A model generated the notes under the pieces. The model saw nothing but the letters and a program-made list of their open reading frames with translations, did not search any database and had not been told where the DNA came from. Of a stretch of DNA of 64,000 nt, positions 1-12,590 are shown one piece after another. The translations under genes and the position numbers were made by a program. Within the stretch, counting starts at the first letter, position 1. Each line of letters opens with the position of its first letter. Source of the DNA: Capsicum annuum (Eukaryota; Streptophyta; Magnoliopsida; Solanales; Solanaceae); assembly GCF_002878395.1 (NCBI RefSeq), contig NC_061115.1, positions 91,411,264-91,475,263 on the forward strand, read 5' to 3'.

Positions 1-404
1 TGCATTTTGAATCTGGCCTCCCTTTTTCCATACGATAACTTTAGATCATTGAGCTCCATATCATCCAATACTCTTCCCGTGGCTAATAGTGGTCTACCTA
101 AAATGATGGGTACCTTAAAATCAACATCACAATCCAATATCACAAAATCTACAGGTAGAATAAAGTTATCCACCTTTACCAGCACATCATTTAATATACC
201 AACTGGTTGTTTCATCGATCTGTCTGCTATCACAAGACGCATCATTATTGGTGTAGGTTCCCCCAATCCAAGCTTCTTGTAGATATCAAGTGGCGTCAAA
301 TTAATACTTGCTCCTAAGTCACACAAAGATTTGGTAAACTTCATGGACCCAATTATGCACGGTATGGTAAATGCTCTAGGGTCAGACTTTTTCTGCACTA
401 AGGA
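1..404 (-). pseudogene. Retropepsin-like protease of gag-protease element E1 (cut by window edge)
   Basis: On the minus strand this reads as an aspartic protease of the Athila/Tat-like Ty3/gypsy type. Visible are the active-site motif CDLGASINL and the flap/psi-loop region ILGRPLLATGR about 80 residues later. It continues the gag frame of 405-940 after one TAA stop at 405-407. Such proteases cleave the gag or gag-pol polyprotein inside virus-like particles. The reading frame is otherwise open to base 1, so the element continues outside the window. No reverse transcriptase is visible. Family assignment rests on recognised motifs and lineage detail is inference. Confidence 0.8.
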
Positions 405-940
405 TTATGAAGAAACAACACTACAGTGGTGGATTTTGTACACTGGCTCATAGCTTACCTTTCTCTTCTTGGTGACTAGGTCTTTCATGAAATTGGCATA
501 ACCTGGCATTTGCTCAGCTGCCTCAACCAAAGGCATATTAATCGTCAATTGCTTAAGCATAGTTGTGAATTTACCAAATTTTGCATCATCAACCTTTTTC
601 TTCAATCGTTGAGGAAAAGAAGGTGGTGGTCTAGGGATAGTCTTTAACACCACTTCCTCTTCCTTCTTATCTTCTTTCTCTAAAATATCAACCAAACTAT
701 CGAGCTTTTCAAACTCCACTGGACTACTTCTTTCGAGTTCATCCACACTTACCTTATTATCCATAGGTTTGCCCATAGAAGGGCTACATAACATCTTACC
801 ACTCTAAGCGGTAATCACCATATAAGAGCCATCAGTACGCGAGTTCTAAACTGTATCACTAGGTAGAGTACTAGCTTATCTCTGGTTCAGTGTATCAGAA
901 ATTTGGCTCATTTGTTGCTCCAACTGCTTAATAGAAGCAC
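405..940 (-). pseudogene. Gag C-terminal region of gag-protease element E1
   Basis: The 129-residue ORF at 405-794 has the charged and proline-rich hinge typical of Athila/Tat-like gag (PRPPPSFPQRLKKK, then KFGKFTTMLKQL and EQMPGYANFMKDLVTKKR), which precedes the protease. The same frame continues to about 940 (KQLEQQMSQISDTLNQR), interrupted by a few TAG stops. Gag would form the capsid of the element. Homology stops abruptly near 940, where an LTR fragment of family B begins, so the N-terminal half of gag is missing. It is a relic with a fairly well preserved frame. Confidence 0.78.
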
Positions 941-1120
941 AGTGTGAGAAAAGTAAAGAAAAACTAACTATCTATGAAGCCTCTAATATATTGACTATAA
1001 ATAGCTGGGACATGCCTCTAACTACAACTAATCAATACATATGAATAATCATAATACAATATATGAACTATGACTGATTGGAGATCCAAAATAAGAGAGG
1101 TCATCACCTGCTAGCTAGAA
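941..1120 (-). repeat. Fragment of family B LTR next to A1
   Basis: This stretch aligns by eye with 9413-9590 and with about 19990-20180 and 25690-25890, all parts of the family B LTR (shared words such as ACTATCTATGAAGCCTCT). It ends in TAGAA directly before the A1 LTR, exactly as B ends before the A2 LTR at 9590. It is therefore the left half of a B LTR into which an A element had inserted, carried here by duplication. Confidence 0.8.
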
Positions 1121-3668
1121 TATAGCACCCCAGATTTGGTACCCAAAATGCTACGCGGTGCTCATGTCCCTGAAGGACCACAAGCTAACCGATGACTGAT
1201 ATCTATGCCTCTATACTACATAATATACTATATGATTGTGGATAAATGAACTAAAAGGCCATATGGTTCAAGACAGTAACATAATTCATAAAGATATAAC
1301 ATCTGAATGGGATATGAAATACCCAAAAAAACAAAACTGAAATAACATGATAGTTGGGACATGATAGTTTGGAAAACCTCAACTTGAATGAACTGTCTCA
1401 GTAAGAAATTGATGTGACATGTCCTCAAATAAATCCAATTAATAAATTACTTAATGAGATAATAAATAAATGATCATGTCCTCGAGTGATGATCACTCAC
1501 TACTAACTCTGACTAGTGAGACTGAAATACTACTGATGCTCTAGAGCTTGTGCTTCTGAACCTATGGTATAAGACACCATAGCGCAAATGCATCAGTACT
1601 TTGAATATACAAGTATGCATGTGCGGTAGCCTGAATACATGGGGTTTATATGCATGAACAATAATAGCTAACTGACTAATATGAACGTTAGAATACATGC
1701 ATGAATACATAGTAACTATATCTGAGATCGTGATAACATGAGTTTAGTGATAACTAAAATAACTAATAATTGAAATCTGATGAGTGATATAACTGATTAC
1801 ATGGGTGATTGTATCTGACAGTCCTGAATATGATGGAACTAGCTGAGTTCCATACTATTTAGAATTGACTATATCTGACTGTCCTAAATTTTGTAGAACT
1901 ATCTGAGTTCTATTACTGAAACTGATTGATTGTATCTGATAGTCTTGATTCTACATCTAAAATTATGGGTAGTAGTTATATAACCGGCATTCCCGTAATA
2001 CGCCATTACGGTTGTGTTAGGGTCAATCTATAACACCAATTGGAAGGGTGTCAATACCGTGCCTCTGGTATGGAATATTTGTGAGTAACCCTCATATAAT
2101 AGGTAACTCTATTGTGAATGATGGGATCCCTCATATAACAGGTTAAGATACCTCATCTACCCTTAAATAATAGGCTATGATGTCTTAAACTTTACAGGCT
2201 ACAAAGTTCTGGCATGCAAGGATTGCTTCTAAGAATCACAACCTCATATAATAAGTGAGTTCCCATCCTTGGGTTCACTCGGTGGTAATTCCTACTCCCA
2301 TCTGAATAGACACTGATCATGGATTATTGAACTGAACTGGACTGAATTAAATGAGTTCTATTGACTGACTGAATAGTATTGAGATTACTGTATTACTGAG
2401 CTTTCCTGAGTCACATAACTGAATGATTTCTATAGATCATAGCTTGACTGAGGATATCGTGAATACATGACACGGACTCTTGGAATATAACTATATTTGT
2501 GTTAAATTACCCCTATGACTTGATGGAAGGAAACTGACAAGGCATGACATTCTTGAATACATGAGTAACATCAACAAACGATTACACAATAATCGAAGAT
2601 ATTTCATGGGTATTTACTTATCATAGCTTGGTAAGTGAATAAGATAGCATGTATACATAGCATAATTTCATATGGCTAACTCATGAGCAATCTGACAAAC
2701 AATTTCAATACATAAGAATAGCATGGAAGTCATTTTGGATCACAATTAAGCTATAGTGCATAATTTCTATCCTCCTAGGCATTTTATCAAACACCTTGCA
2801 TGCACCCTTAGTGTATAGGCATAATCATCAAATTAAAATATTATAAATAATTCAATTTATTGATTTAACTCACTTGGTAATGTATTTTCATGAAAAACAC
2901 ATAAATATTCCAACTTGGGAATCATAAAACAAGATAAACATGGTTATAAGTAACCCACAACATATATGTCATGATTCATAATTTAAAATAGGGTTCTTGT
3001 GATTTATGGATGAAAGGAATCCAAAAATTAACACAACACATACCTTAGTTCTCTATTTAGGGAAGATTGACGGAGAGACTTTCCTGAAATTGAAACCCTA
3101 GCTTGTTTTTGAGAGAAACTAGTATATTTTGTGTTCCAAATCGCTAAAACTCGTGTTAAAGGACATAAATAGGAGTGGGAAATTGAAAATTTATACCCTA
3201 GATGCGGCTTTTAATTTCTATGAAATTTTCCTGAATTAGACAATTGGCACGACATGGCGCCACCGCATCGTGTCACTAGAATTTAATAACTAGGAAATGG
3301 AGGAATGGCACGATGCGGAGCAATCGCATTGACACTTCATTTGCAACCTAGAAGTTTGGCGTGATGTGACACTATTATGGACCCCTACTAGAATTTTTCA
3401 ATTGCCATTTTCTCATGTGGCGTGGTGTGTCACTGACTAATATGGCACTATTTTTATGATGGGAACTTGAAATAGTCATAACTTCTTACTCGATCATCAG
3501 ATTTAGGCAAATTTTATATCAATGGAAAGCTTATTAAATTTCCCTCATGAAAAAAAGATTATCGATGAAAATCATGAAAATTATTCATGGACTAAAAACC
3601 ATTCAATTTAGAAGCTAATACTTGATATTCTTGAGACAAAATTAGTTAGGAAACTTTGGGGTATTACA
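1121..3668 (-). repeat. A1 3' LTR
   Basis: 2548 bases. It starts TATAGCACCCC (decayed TGTAA...) and ends GGGGTATTACA, and is followed by the complement of a purine tract. It aligns along its length with 9591-12146 and, as reverse complement, with the LTRs of element C. About 1805-1950 holds three imperfect copies of a ~63-base subrepeat around TGTATCTGACAGTCCT. No coding capacity. Confidence 0.88.
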
Positions 3669-3682
3669 ATATCTCCCCTTTT
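3669..3682 (-). other. Polypurine tract of A1
   Basis: Reads AAAAGGGGAGATAT on the minus strand, immediately inside the 3' LTR. It primes plus-strand DNA synthesis. It has one G fewer than the AAGGGGGAGATA of A2, B and C. Confidence 0.75.
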
Positions 3683-4102
3683 ATAACATTCGTCCTTGAA
3701 TAACACTGACTGGGAGGGGAGAAACAATGAGCTAAAGTACATACGGAACATGAACACTGTAACATGACTACATAACTGACATTCATGAGAATCATACAGA
3801 GCATGGATATCTGATACATGATTTCATGATTAAGATGATACATGAATGCATGACTGAGATTACTGATAAGCTTATCAAACATAACTAATGCATGAATGCA
3901 TGACGAAACTGATTACATGACTAAGAATTCTAATATTTGAGTCTTCTTACAAGGAGAATGCATGTCTGATGCATGTACACATGACTAATCTGATGCATGA
4001 ACATATAATTGGATATGCAATGGTACGAAGTACTATGTTTAAAATATTGAATCCTAAACATGAGGTTGATACCAAGTCGGAACTAAAATTTAGACATGAA
4101 AA
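3683..4102 (-). other. A1 3' untranslated spacer
   Basis: AT-rich spacer between the chromodomain ORF and the purine tract, rich in repeats of the words ATGCATGA and GACTGA. The same spacer occurs in A2 at about 12160-12590. I see no gene in it. Confidence 0.6.
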
Positions 4103-5400
4103 CTAAAAAGCATAAGGAGAACTGGTACCTTGAGCTTGATCTGAGTCAGTGGTGAAGAGGTGAGGGTACTTGGTATGCATGTCTATTTCTACATCCCAAG
4201 TAGCTCCTTTAATGGACTGATTCCGCCTATGACCTTTAACTAGAGGGACTTCTTTGTTCCTCAGTCTACGAGTCCGGTAGTCAAAAAATTTGACTAAAAT
4301 CTCCTCATCAAAGAGGCTATTCTGAACATCTATGCTCTGAATAGGCACTACAACTGCTGGGTCACCTATATACTTCTTGAACAAAGAGACATGGAAGACT
4401 GGATGAACTGAGGCTAGATCTGAACACAATTCGAGTTCATAAGTTACCTTGCCAAAGCGACTGAGAATTTTGAGGGTACCAACTTATCGGGGACTGAGCT
4501 TTCCCTTCTTGACGAACCTCTTTACTACCTTCATAGGAGAGATATTTAGATAGAAATAGTCACCAATATCGAAATTAAGATCCTTCCTACACATATCTAC
4601 ATAAGACTTCTATCGGCTCAGAGCAGCCCGGAGTCTTTATCTGATCAAATGGATATTCTCTAAGTCAATGAATAATACGTAAAGCCCTATAACTAAGTCC
4701 TCACTAGCTTCAAACCAACCTATTGGATATTTGCACCTCCTACCATAGAAGTCTTTGAATGAAACCATTTGAATACTGGAATGATAGCGATTGTTGTATG
4801 GAAACTAAATCAAAGGCAAGTGGTCATCCCAACTACCCTTGAAATCTATTGTACACGCCCTTAGCATATCTTCTAGGGTATGAATTGTCCTTTCTACTTG
4901 ACCATCTGTCTGAAGATGAAAGGTTGTACTGAGATGAATTTGGGTACCAATACCCTTTTGGAATGCTTTCTAGAAATAAGAGGTGAATTGGATACCTCTG
5001 TCTGAGATAATAGATAATAAAACATCGTGCAATCTTACCAACTCCTTAATATAGAGTTTTCCATAATCCTCGGCTGAATAAGAGGTATGAACTGGGAGGA
5101 AATCAGCTGACTTGGTCATCCTATCTACAATGACCAAAACTTAATAGTGTTGATAACAAGTTCAAGGCGAACTTATCACGAAGTCTATTTTTACTTCTTC
5201 GCACTTCCAAGTAGGAATAATGAACTCCTGCATAGGTCTACTAGGCTTTTAATGCTCTATCGTAACCTATTGGTCTGTAGAGCACTTAAACTCTGCAACA
5301 TCCATCTTCATCCCATTCCATCAATAGACCTCCCGCAAGTCGTGATACATCTTTGTGGCCCCTGGATGAATAGAATAGCATGCACCATGCACTTCTGTGA
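4103..5400 (-). pseudogene. A1 integrase and chromodomain (decayed)
   Basis: The C-terminal 108-residue ORF (4103-4429) carries HPVFHVSLFKKYIGDP followed by a CR-type chromodomain segment (RRLRNKEVPLVK ... GATWDVEIDMHTKYPHLF), which would direct insertion toward chromatin. Upstream, in several frames, lies the integrase core. The DFV aspartate, the SDRG aspartate and the GQVER glutamate are all still visible, but stops interrupt the frame repeatedly. The N-terminal zinc-binding part is near 5280-5400. The order integrase-chromodomain at the pol end is diagnostic of chromoviruses. Confidence 0.85.
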
Positions 5401-5404
5401 GAAT

Positions 5405-6240
5405 TCATTGCCTTAAGTGATCTACAACTGGAACATACAGATGACCCTGACTATGCAGAACACCATCTCTCCCATAGGTGAAAATCTCTAATTTTTGATC
5501 CTTAACTAACTCTTTCAACTTCACTAAACTGGGATCTCTATCAAACTTTTCTTTCACCTCAGAAATGAGAGATGATTCTGAACTACTTTGAACCCATATA
5601 TCACCATCCTTTGTATAGACTAAACGAACGCCTTGTCTAGAAAGATGATGGACTTCCTGAGTTAATTTTTTCTTGTTGTCCTCAACATGAGCCACATAAC
5701 CCATAGACAGTCTACTGAGAGTGTCAGCCACTACATTGGCCTTCCCAGGATGTTAAAGGACACTCCTACCATAATCTATCAAGATCTCTAATAAAATTCT
5801 ATGATAAAGATTGAGATATTTATGAGAAAAGACATACTGAAGGCTCTTATAATCTGTGAGCTCATCTACATGAACTCCATATAGATAATGCCTCTAAATC
5901 TTTAAGGAAAATACTACGGTCGCTAACTTAAGATCATGAGTAGGATAATTGTTCTTATGGGGTTTAAACTGTCTGGATACATAGGCTATGACCTTACCAT
6001 GCTACATAAGGAAAAAAATCAAACCTACTCTTGATGCATCATAATACACTATGAAACCATCTGAACCATCTGTAAGAGGTAGAATTTGAGCTGAGGTGAG
6101 ATTAGTCTTCAACTCCTAAAAACTCTTCTCACAAGGATATGACCATTGAAATTTGACTTTCTTTTGATTTAATCTGGACATAGGGGATGCAATAGAAGAA
6201 AATCCCTCAACAAACCACTTGTGATAGCCAACCAAACCAA
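5405..6240 (-). pseudogene. A1 RNase H and linker (decayed)
   Basis: The ORF at 5405-5731 begins at the conserved ADTLSRLSMG linker that follows RNase H. Upstream, RNase H reads with stops through [22 protein letters not shown] and TDYKSLQYVFS. The first catalytic Asp (in DAS) and the later Asp (in TDYK) remain. The position usually Glu in the DLELAAVV motif is Lys here, so the enzyme would be dead even without stops. It would have degraded RNA in the RNA/DNA hybrid during replication. Confidence 0.8.
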
Positions 6241-7038
6241 AGAAACTCCTGATATGAGATGAAGAGACAAGTCTAGGCCAGTTTTTTAGTACTTTGGTCT
6301 TTTGAGGATCTACTTTAAGGCCATAATTGGAAATAATATGGCCTAGAAATTCTATTAACCATATCTAAAACTCCCACTTACTGAATTTGCTGAACAACTG
6401 ATGATTTCTGAGAGTCTGAAGTACAATTCTGATATGGTCTACATGATCACGCTTACTGTGGGAATAGACAAGAATATCATCTATAAAGACTATGACGAAT
6501 ATGTCTAAGTACCTATTGAACACACGATTTATCAAGTTCATGAAAGCTGCTAGGGAATTGGTAAGACCAAAGGAAATGACTAGAAATGTGAAGTTACCAT
6601 AACGAGTACGGAAGGTTCTTTTTGCAAATTCATATTCTCTGAAACTAAGCTGATAATAACTGGATCTGAGGTCTATCTTAGAGACATAGCCGTCACCCTA
6701 AAGTTGGTGAATGATTCATCAATTATGGGAAGTGGATACTTGTTCTTGACCATGACTTTATTGAGTTGATGGTAGTCTATGCATATTCTGAGAGAACTAT
6801 GATTCCTTCACACAAATAAGACTCGTGCACCCCACGGAGAGACACTGGGTCTGAAGAATCCCTTATCTAAAAGATCCTTCAACTGTTCTTTCAATTCTCT
6901 GAGTTCTGCTAGTGCCATTCTATATAGAGTAATAGATATAGGCAGAGTATCTAGAAGAAGATCATTGCCGAAGTCTACTTCCCTTTCGGGAGGAATCCCT
7001 GGAAGATCTTTGGGAATGACATCTAAATATTCACTCAT
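6241..7038 (-). pseudogene. A1 reverse transcriptase (decayed)
   Basis: The N-terminal part is open at 6808-7038 (DLPGIPPEREVDFG ... [24 protein letters not shown]), the canonical entry into chromoviral reverse transcriptase. The catalytic box FIDD is preserved at 6476-6487, within [13 protein letters not shown] small deletion near 6700-6720 shifts the frame, and several stops follow. The preserved FIDD contrasts with the mutated box in element C. Confidence 0.83.
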
Positions 7039-7560
7039 AACTGGGACTGATTAAATACTAGGAAGCTAGAACTAGAGTACTTAACTTGAACAAGATGATA
7101 GACACATCCCTTAGACATTATTTTTTGTGCCCGAAGGTAGGAAACAAGCTGACTTCTAAAAGTGAATACACTACCCTTCCACTCTAGGATGAGTTCATTC
7201 AAAAATTGAAACTGGACAATTAAATTTCTACAGTCGACTGTGGCATAGCAGGAATGAAGCCAATCCATACTGAGAATGACATCAAAATTCGTCATCTCTA
7301 ATTCTACTAAGTCTGCTAAAATAACATTCTGAAGAATCATAATTGCGCTATTTTTGTATGCCTATCAGGCTATGATGATTTTACCCACTGGGGTAAAGAC
7401 TAAGAAGGGCTCTGCTAAAATTTCGAGACTGACTCATAAATCAACTGCTATATAAGGAGTAACAAAAGACAAAGAAGCTTATCGATCTAGGAAAGAGTAA
7501 ACATGTACATAAAAGATCTGTAATGTACTAGTAACCACATCAATACAATTTTCCTAATTT
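7039..7560 (-). pseudogene. A1 aspartic protease (decayed)
   Basis: The ORF at 7035-7340 contains VELEMTNFDVILSMDWLHSCYATVDC, the C-terminal half of the chromoviral protease and its linker to reverse transcriptase. The N-terminal half near 7400-7480 reads with stops and keeps ASLSFVTPYIA, but the preceding active-site triplet is damaged (DPG in element C, here D-R-stop). The protease would process the polyprotein. Confidence 0.75.
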
Positions 7561-8714
7561 TGCCGCGACTGGAGAGCATAGAGTCGATTTAGCCGTTGCC
7601 CACTATTAGTAATGGAAGTGGCACCCTACTGATTTGGGCGACCAGACTGAGCTGAGGAGTAGTTCTACTAACCCTGAGGACCTTGCTGAGGACAGTCTAT
7701 GACTCTATGGCCTGGCTTGCCATATTCGAAACAAATACCATTGCCAGCTCTACAAATACCCTGAAGGTGCTTGCCATAAGTCTGGCAAAGAGGATAGGTG
7801 TGGGCACTGCTAATACTTTCCTGGAACATAGATCTTGGCGCTCTATCTTTATTAACATTTCTGAATTTAGGTGTTGGAGCACTAGCTAAAGAAGTATCTA
7901 GAACTGATGACTTAGGACAGAACTGAGAGTTGTTTCCTTCTTCTGATTTGGTTTGAGCAAATTTGAAAATACCTTTGTTTTCTCTCTTATTCTATTTCTC
8001 CCTCATCTTAACCTTTTGATCTTCTATCTACTGAGCATGAGTCATAAGCCTAGCTAAAGTCATGTCACTATTTAACATCGTAGACCTACACTCGTTGACC
8101 ACACTATTGCTCACCCCTGGAAAAACTTTACTCATCTTGGCCCTGCTATCTGCAACCATATGCGGAGCATATCTGGATAATTGAGCAAATTTAAGAGAAT
8201 ACTCTTTCACCATCATGTTTCCCTATCTGAGGTTGATGAATTCAAACACCTTAGACTCTCTGAGCTCTAGGGGAAAGAACCTCTCTAAAAATATGGTGAC
8301 AAACTCCTCCCACTCTATAGGTCCTGCATCAACTGACCTCTCTGACTTCCATGCTTTTACAATGTGTGAGCAACATCCTACAACTAATATCCAGATATAT
8401 CAGCACTCTCTCAATAGCTGACACCTTCATAACATCAGTAACCTTCTAAACCTTATTGATAAAATCCTAAGGGTCCTCGTTTGACTTAGACCCAAGAAAG
8501 GATTTAGTATTTCTTTAAGTGAAGTCCTGAATCCTAGCTGCAGCTGAATTGGCCACTTGGTTGGCCGGAATATAGGTTGCAATACATTCTGAGTAGTAAC
8601 TAACTGTGCAAGAGTATTAAATGTAGCTCTAAACTTGGCATGAGAGACGTATTCGTGCAAAGGTTCTTCGGGCTGAGGGGCTGACTAATTTCTATTTCTT
8701 CTTTTAGGAGGCAT
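7561..8714 (-). pseudogene. A1 gag (decayed)
   Basis: The start codon is at 8714-8712, with protein start MPPKRRNRNQSAPQPEEP, matching the gag start of element C (MAPKRRNQPAPQPKDP). The capsid-like middle is open at 8028-8216 (EYSLKFAQLSRYAPHMVADSRAKMSKV). The zinc knuckle near 7700-7740 reads ICFEYGKPGHRVIDC, so the second Cys of CX2CX4HX4C is Tyr. Frameshifts and stops separate these blocks. Confidence 0.8.
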
Positions 8715-8934
8715 GTTCTGGAGAAAAAGGGAAAAATGGATTAGGCTGAGTGATTGACTTACGATTATGCTCACTGTTATGACATGAATATTGAAAAAAG
8801 GCAAAATGTTCCAAAAATACCTCATAGCCTCATCTACAAAAATGTGGCACGCAATACACCCATGTACAAGACTCTACTAGATGCGGCTTTCAGACTTTCT
8901 AGGACTCTATTTAACCTGTTATTGATACAAAGTT
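8715..8934 (-). other. A1 leader with degenerate initiator-Met PBS
   Basis: Leader between gag and the 5' LTR. Close to the LTR, at about 8914-8930, lies a degenerate complement of the TGGTATCAGAGCC primer site (TTATTGATACAA on the plus strand). Confidence 0.65.
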
Positions 8935-9195
8935 TGTAACATCTCGAATTTGGTACCTGGAATGCTACACGGTGATCATGACCTCGATAGACCATAATCT
9001 AAACCATGACTGATATATGTTCCTGTATACTACATAATATACTATATGATTGTGGAAACATAAACTGAAAGGCCATAAGGTTAATGAATATAACATAACT
9101 AATAAAGATATAACATCTAAATTTGGTATGAAATATCCAAAAAACAAAATTGAAATAACATGATAGTATGAATATGATAGTCGGGAGATGATAGT
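8935..9195 (-). repeat. Truncated A1 5' LTR
   Basis: Begins TGTAACATCTCGAATTTGG and follows the A LTR for about 260 bases. Homology is lost near 9195. About 17 bases of unassigned sequence then lead into the family B LTR. The missing ~2.3 kb is not found elsewhere in the window as a continuation. Confidence 0.78.
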
Positions 9196-9212
9196 AACAT
9201 TATGATTTTCAT

Positions 9213-9590
9213 TGTCAGGGTACAAACTATTTCAAGACCCGAGACTACCCCTAAGTCGTAAAACAATGCTTGAAACCACAAGTGACCTAAAATTAACCCA
9301 TGAACTGGAATACTGCTTTAGAAACTAATTTAAATTGTATAAAAACTAATTTATTAAGCGGAAACATGATCATGAGATAGTCTGAATAAATAAGATACAA
9401 TAATGGTTTACAACATGAGAAAAGTGAATAAAAACTAACTATCTATGAAGCCTCTACTATACTGACTATAAATAGCAGCGATATGCCTCTAACTACCATT
9501 AATCAATACATATGATACTCATAATACAGTAAATGAACTACGACTGACTGGAGACCAAAAATAGGAGAGGTCATTACTTGCTACCTAGAA
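9213..9590 (-). repeat. B LTR 1, left part
   Basis: Aligns with the first ~380 bases of B LTRs 2 and 3. The start is disturbed: TGTCA at 9213 is followed by about 17 extra bases before AGACCCGAGACTACCCC. It ends in TAGAA at 9586-9590, the left target duplication of A2 (TGGAA on the right). Confidence 0.8.
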
Positions 9591-12146
9591 TATAATGCCT
9601 TGAATTTGGTACCTGAAATACTACACTACGCTTATGACCCCGAAGGATTACAAGCTAACCCATGCATGATATTTGTACCTGTATACTTTATAATATACTG
9701 TATGATTATTGAAACATGTAATAAAAGGCTATAAGTTTCAAGACTATAATATCACTGATTAAGATATAACATCTTAATGGGGTATGAAGTACCCAAAAAA
9801 CAAAACTGAAATAACATGATAGTCTGAACATGATAGTTGGGACATGATACTCTGGAAAAAACTCTAACTGACTGAACTATCTGACATGTCCCTAACTAAT
9901 TCCAACTAGTAAATTACGTAATGAGATAATAAATAAATTATCATGTCCTCGAGAGATGAGGACTCACTGCTAACTCTGACTGCTGAGACTAGAATGCTGC
10001 TGATGCTCTGGAGCCGTGCTTCTGAACCTATGGTATAAGACACCATAGCTCAAATGCATTAGGACTTTGAATGTACTGGTATACATGTGAGGTAGGCTAA
10101 ATGCATGGGGTTCGAATGTATGAAAAATACTAGCTAACTGACTAACATGAATGTGAGAATGCATGCATGAATACATAGTAACTATATCTAAGATCGTGAT
10201 AATATAAATTTACTAATAACTAAAATGATTGATAACTAAAATTTGATGACAAATATAACTGATAACATGAGTGACTATATCTGACATACTTGAATCTGAT
10301 GGAACTAGCTGAGTTTCATACTTTTTTGAGTTGACTGTATCTGATATTCCTAAATTCTGTAGAACTATCTGATTTCTATTACTGAGACTGAATGGTTGTA
10401 TCTGACAATCCTAATTTTGTATCTAAAACTATGGGAAGTAGTTATCTAACTGACATGCCCCTAATACACCATTACGGCTGAGTTGGGGTCCAATCTGAAA
10501 CCCCAAATGGAAGGGTATCAATACTGCGCCACTGGTTAGGGCAATTTGTGAGTAATCGTTATATAAAAGGTAACTTTAGTCAGAACGGTGGGAACCCTCA
10601 TATAACAGGTTAAGCCACCTCATCTACACTCATATAAAAGGCTATGATGTGTCAACCTATGCTGGCAACATAGTTCTGGAATGCAAGGATTGCTTCTAAG
10701 AATCACACCTTATATAATAGTTGAGTTCCCATCCTTGGGTTCACTCAGTGTTAATTCCTACTCCCATATGAATAGACACTAATAATTGATTACTAAACTG
10801 AACTGGACTGAATTGACTGAGTTTTATTGACTGGCGGAATAATACTTAGATTACTGTGTTACTTAGATTTCTTGAGTTACATAATTGACTATGTTCTGTG
10901 GATCATGGCTTGGCTGAGGATATCGTGGAAATATGACACGGACTCTAGGCACACAACTATATTTTTTGGGTACAACTACCCCCAGGACTCGATGGAAGGA
11001 AACTGACAAGGCATGACATTCTCGAATACATGAATAGCATCAATAATCTATAATACAATAATTGAAGATATTTCATGCGCATTTATTTATCATATCTTGG
11101 TACATGAATAAGATAGCATGTATACATATCATAATTTCAAATGGCTTAATCATGAGCAATCCAACAAATAATTTTAATACATAGGAATAACATGGAAGTC
11201 ATTTGGATCATAATTAAGCTATAGTGAATAATTTATATCCTCCTAGGAATTTTATCAAACACCTTGCATGCACCCATAGTGCATAGGGATAATCATCAAA
11301 TTGGCACATTACAAATAATTCAATTTATGGATTTCACTCACTTGCTAATGTAGTTTCATGAAAAACACATAAATATTCCAACTTGGGAATCATATAACTA
11401 GTAAAACATGGTTACAACCAACCCACAACATAAATATCATAATTCATAATTTAAAATAGGGTTCTTGAGTTTTATGGATAAAAAGAATCCTAAAATCAAC
11501 ACAACAAATACCTTAGTTCTTGAATCAGCGAAGATTGATAAAGAGACTTTCTTGAAATTGAAACCCTGGTTTGTTCTTGAGAGAAAATTGAGAGAAAGTA
11601 GTATATTTTGGGTTCCAAACAGATGAATCTCATTTTAAAGGGCTTAAATAGGGGTGGAAAATTGACCATTTTAACCCTGGGCGCGTATTTTAATTTCAGT
11701 AAAATTTTCTTCAATCGGACCCCTAGAGCGATACGGCGCTATCGTGTCGTATCATTGGAATTTGGCCACTAGGAATTGAGGGATGGCATGACGTGGAGCC
11801 ATCGCGTTGCCACATCATTTACGACTTGGAAGTTTGGTGCGATGCACCACTCTCAGCGGACCTCTAGTGGAATTTGTCAATTGCAATTTTCTCTTGTGGG
11901 ATAGTGTGCCACTGACTAATATGGCACTTTTTTTATGATGGGAACTTGAAATAGTCATAACTTATTGCCCAGTCATCAGATTTAGGTGAATTTTGTTTTG
12001 ATGAAAAGCTCATTGAATTTCCAACATGGAGATAAGCTTATTGATGAAAATCTTAAAAATTCCTCATGGAAAACTATCATTCAATTTTTATACTAATACA
12101 TGACATTTTTGAGACAAAATTAGTTAGGAAACTGTGGGATATTACA
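9591..12146 (-). repeat. A2 3' LTR
   Basis: 2556 bases, from TATAATGCC (decayed TGTAAT) to GGGATATTACA. Colinear with the A1 LTR, including the ~63-base subrepeats (here about 10270-10420). Confidence 0.87.
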
Positions 12147-12162
12147 ATATCTCCCCCTTGGG
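12147..12162 (-). other. Polypurine tract of A2
   Basis: Complement of CCAAGGGGGAGATAT directly inside the LTR. This is the full five-G form shared with element C. Confidence 0.8.
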
Positions 12163-12590
12163 AACATTCGTCCTCGAATGAGACTAACTGAGAGAGGAGA
12201 AATGATAAGCTGAAGTACATACTGAACATGAACATGGTAACATGACTACGTAACAGACACTTTTGAGATTCATACATAGCATACATATCTAATGCATGAT
12301 TTCAAGACTGAGTTGATATATGAATGCATCACTGAGAGTACTAATAAGCTGATCACACATATCTGATACATGAATAAATGATGAAAATAATTACATGACT
12401 AAGATTTCTAATAACTGAGTCTTCTCATAATAAGAATGCATGTTAGATGCATGAACCCATGACTAATCTGATGCATAAATATATAATTGGATATGCAATG
12501 GTACTTAGTACCAAGTTTTAAAAAATGGAATCCTAACGTGAGGCTGATACCAAGTCATAACTGAAATCTAGACATAAAAACTACAAAGCT
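12163..12590 (-). other. A2 3' untranslated spacer
   Basis: Same AT-rich spacer as A1 3683-4102. No gene seen. Confidence 0.6.

Larger units (their letters stand above)
1121..9195 (-). mobile_element. Ty3/gypsy chromovirus A1 (Del/Tekay-like), nearly full internal region
   Basis: Minus-strand LTR retrotransposon: 3' LTR at 1121-3668, purine tract, then chromodomain, integrase, RNase H, reverse transcriptase, protease and gag in the order expected when read backwards, a degenerate primer binding site, and only the first ~260 bases of the 5' LTR. The internal part is about 5.27 kb, near the size in element C. Many stops and several frameshifts make it non-functional. The left flank TAGAA equals the left flank of A2. 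The right end breaks off into family B sequence, so the element was truncated by recombination after insertion. Confidence 0.88.
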
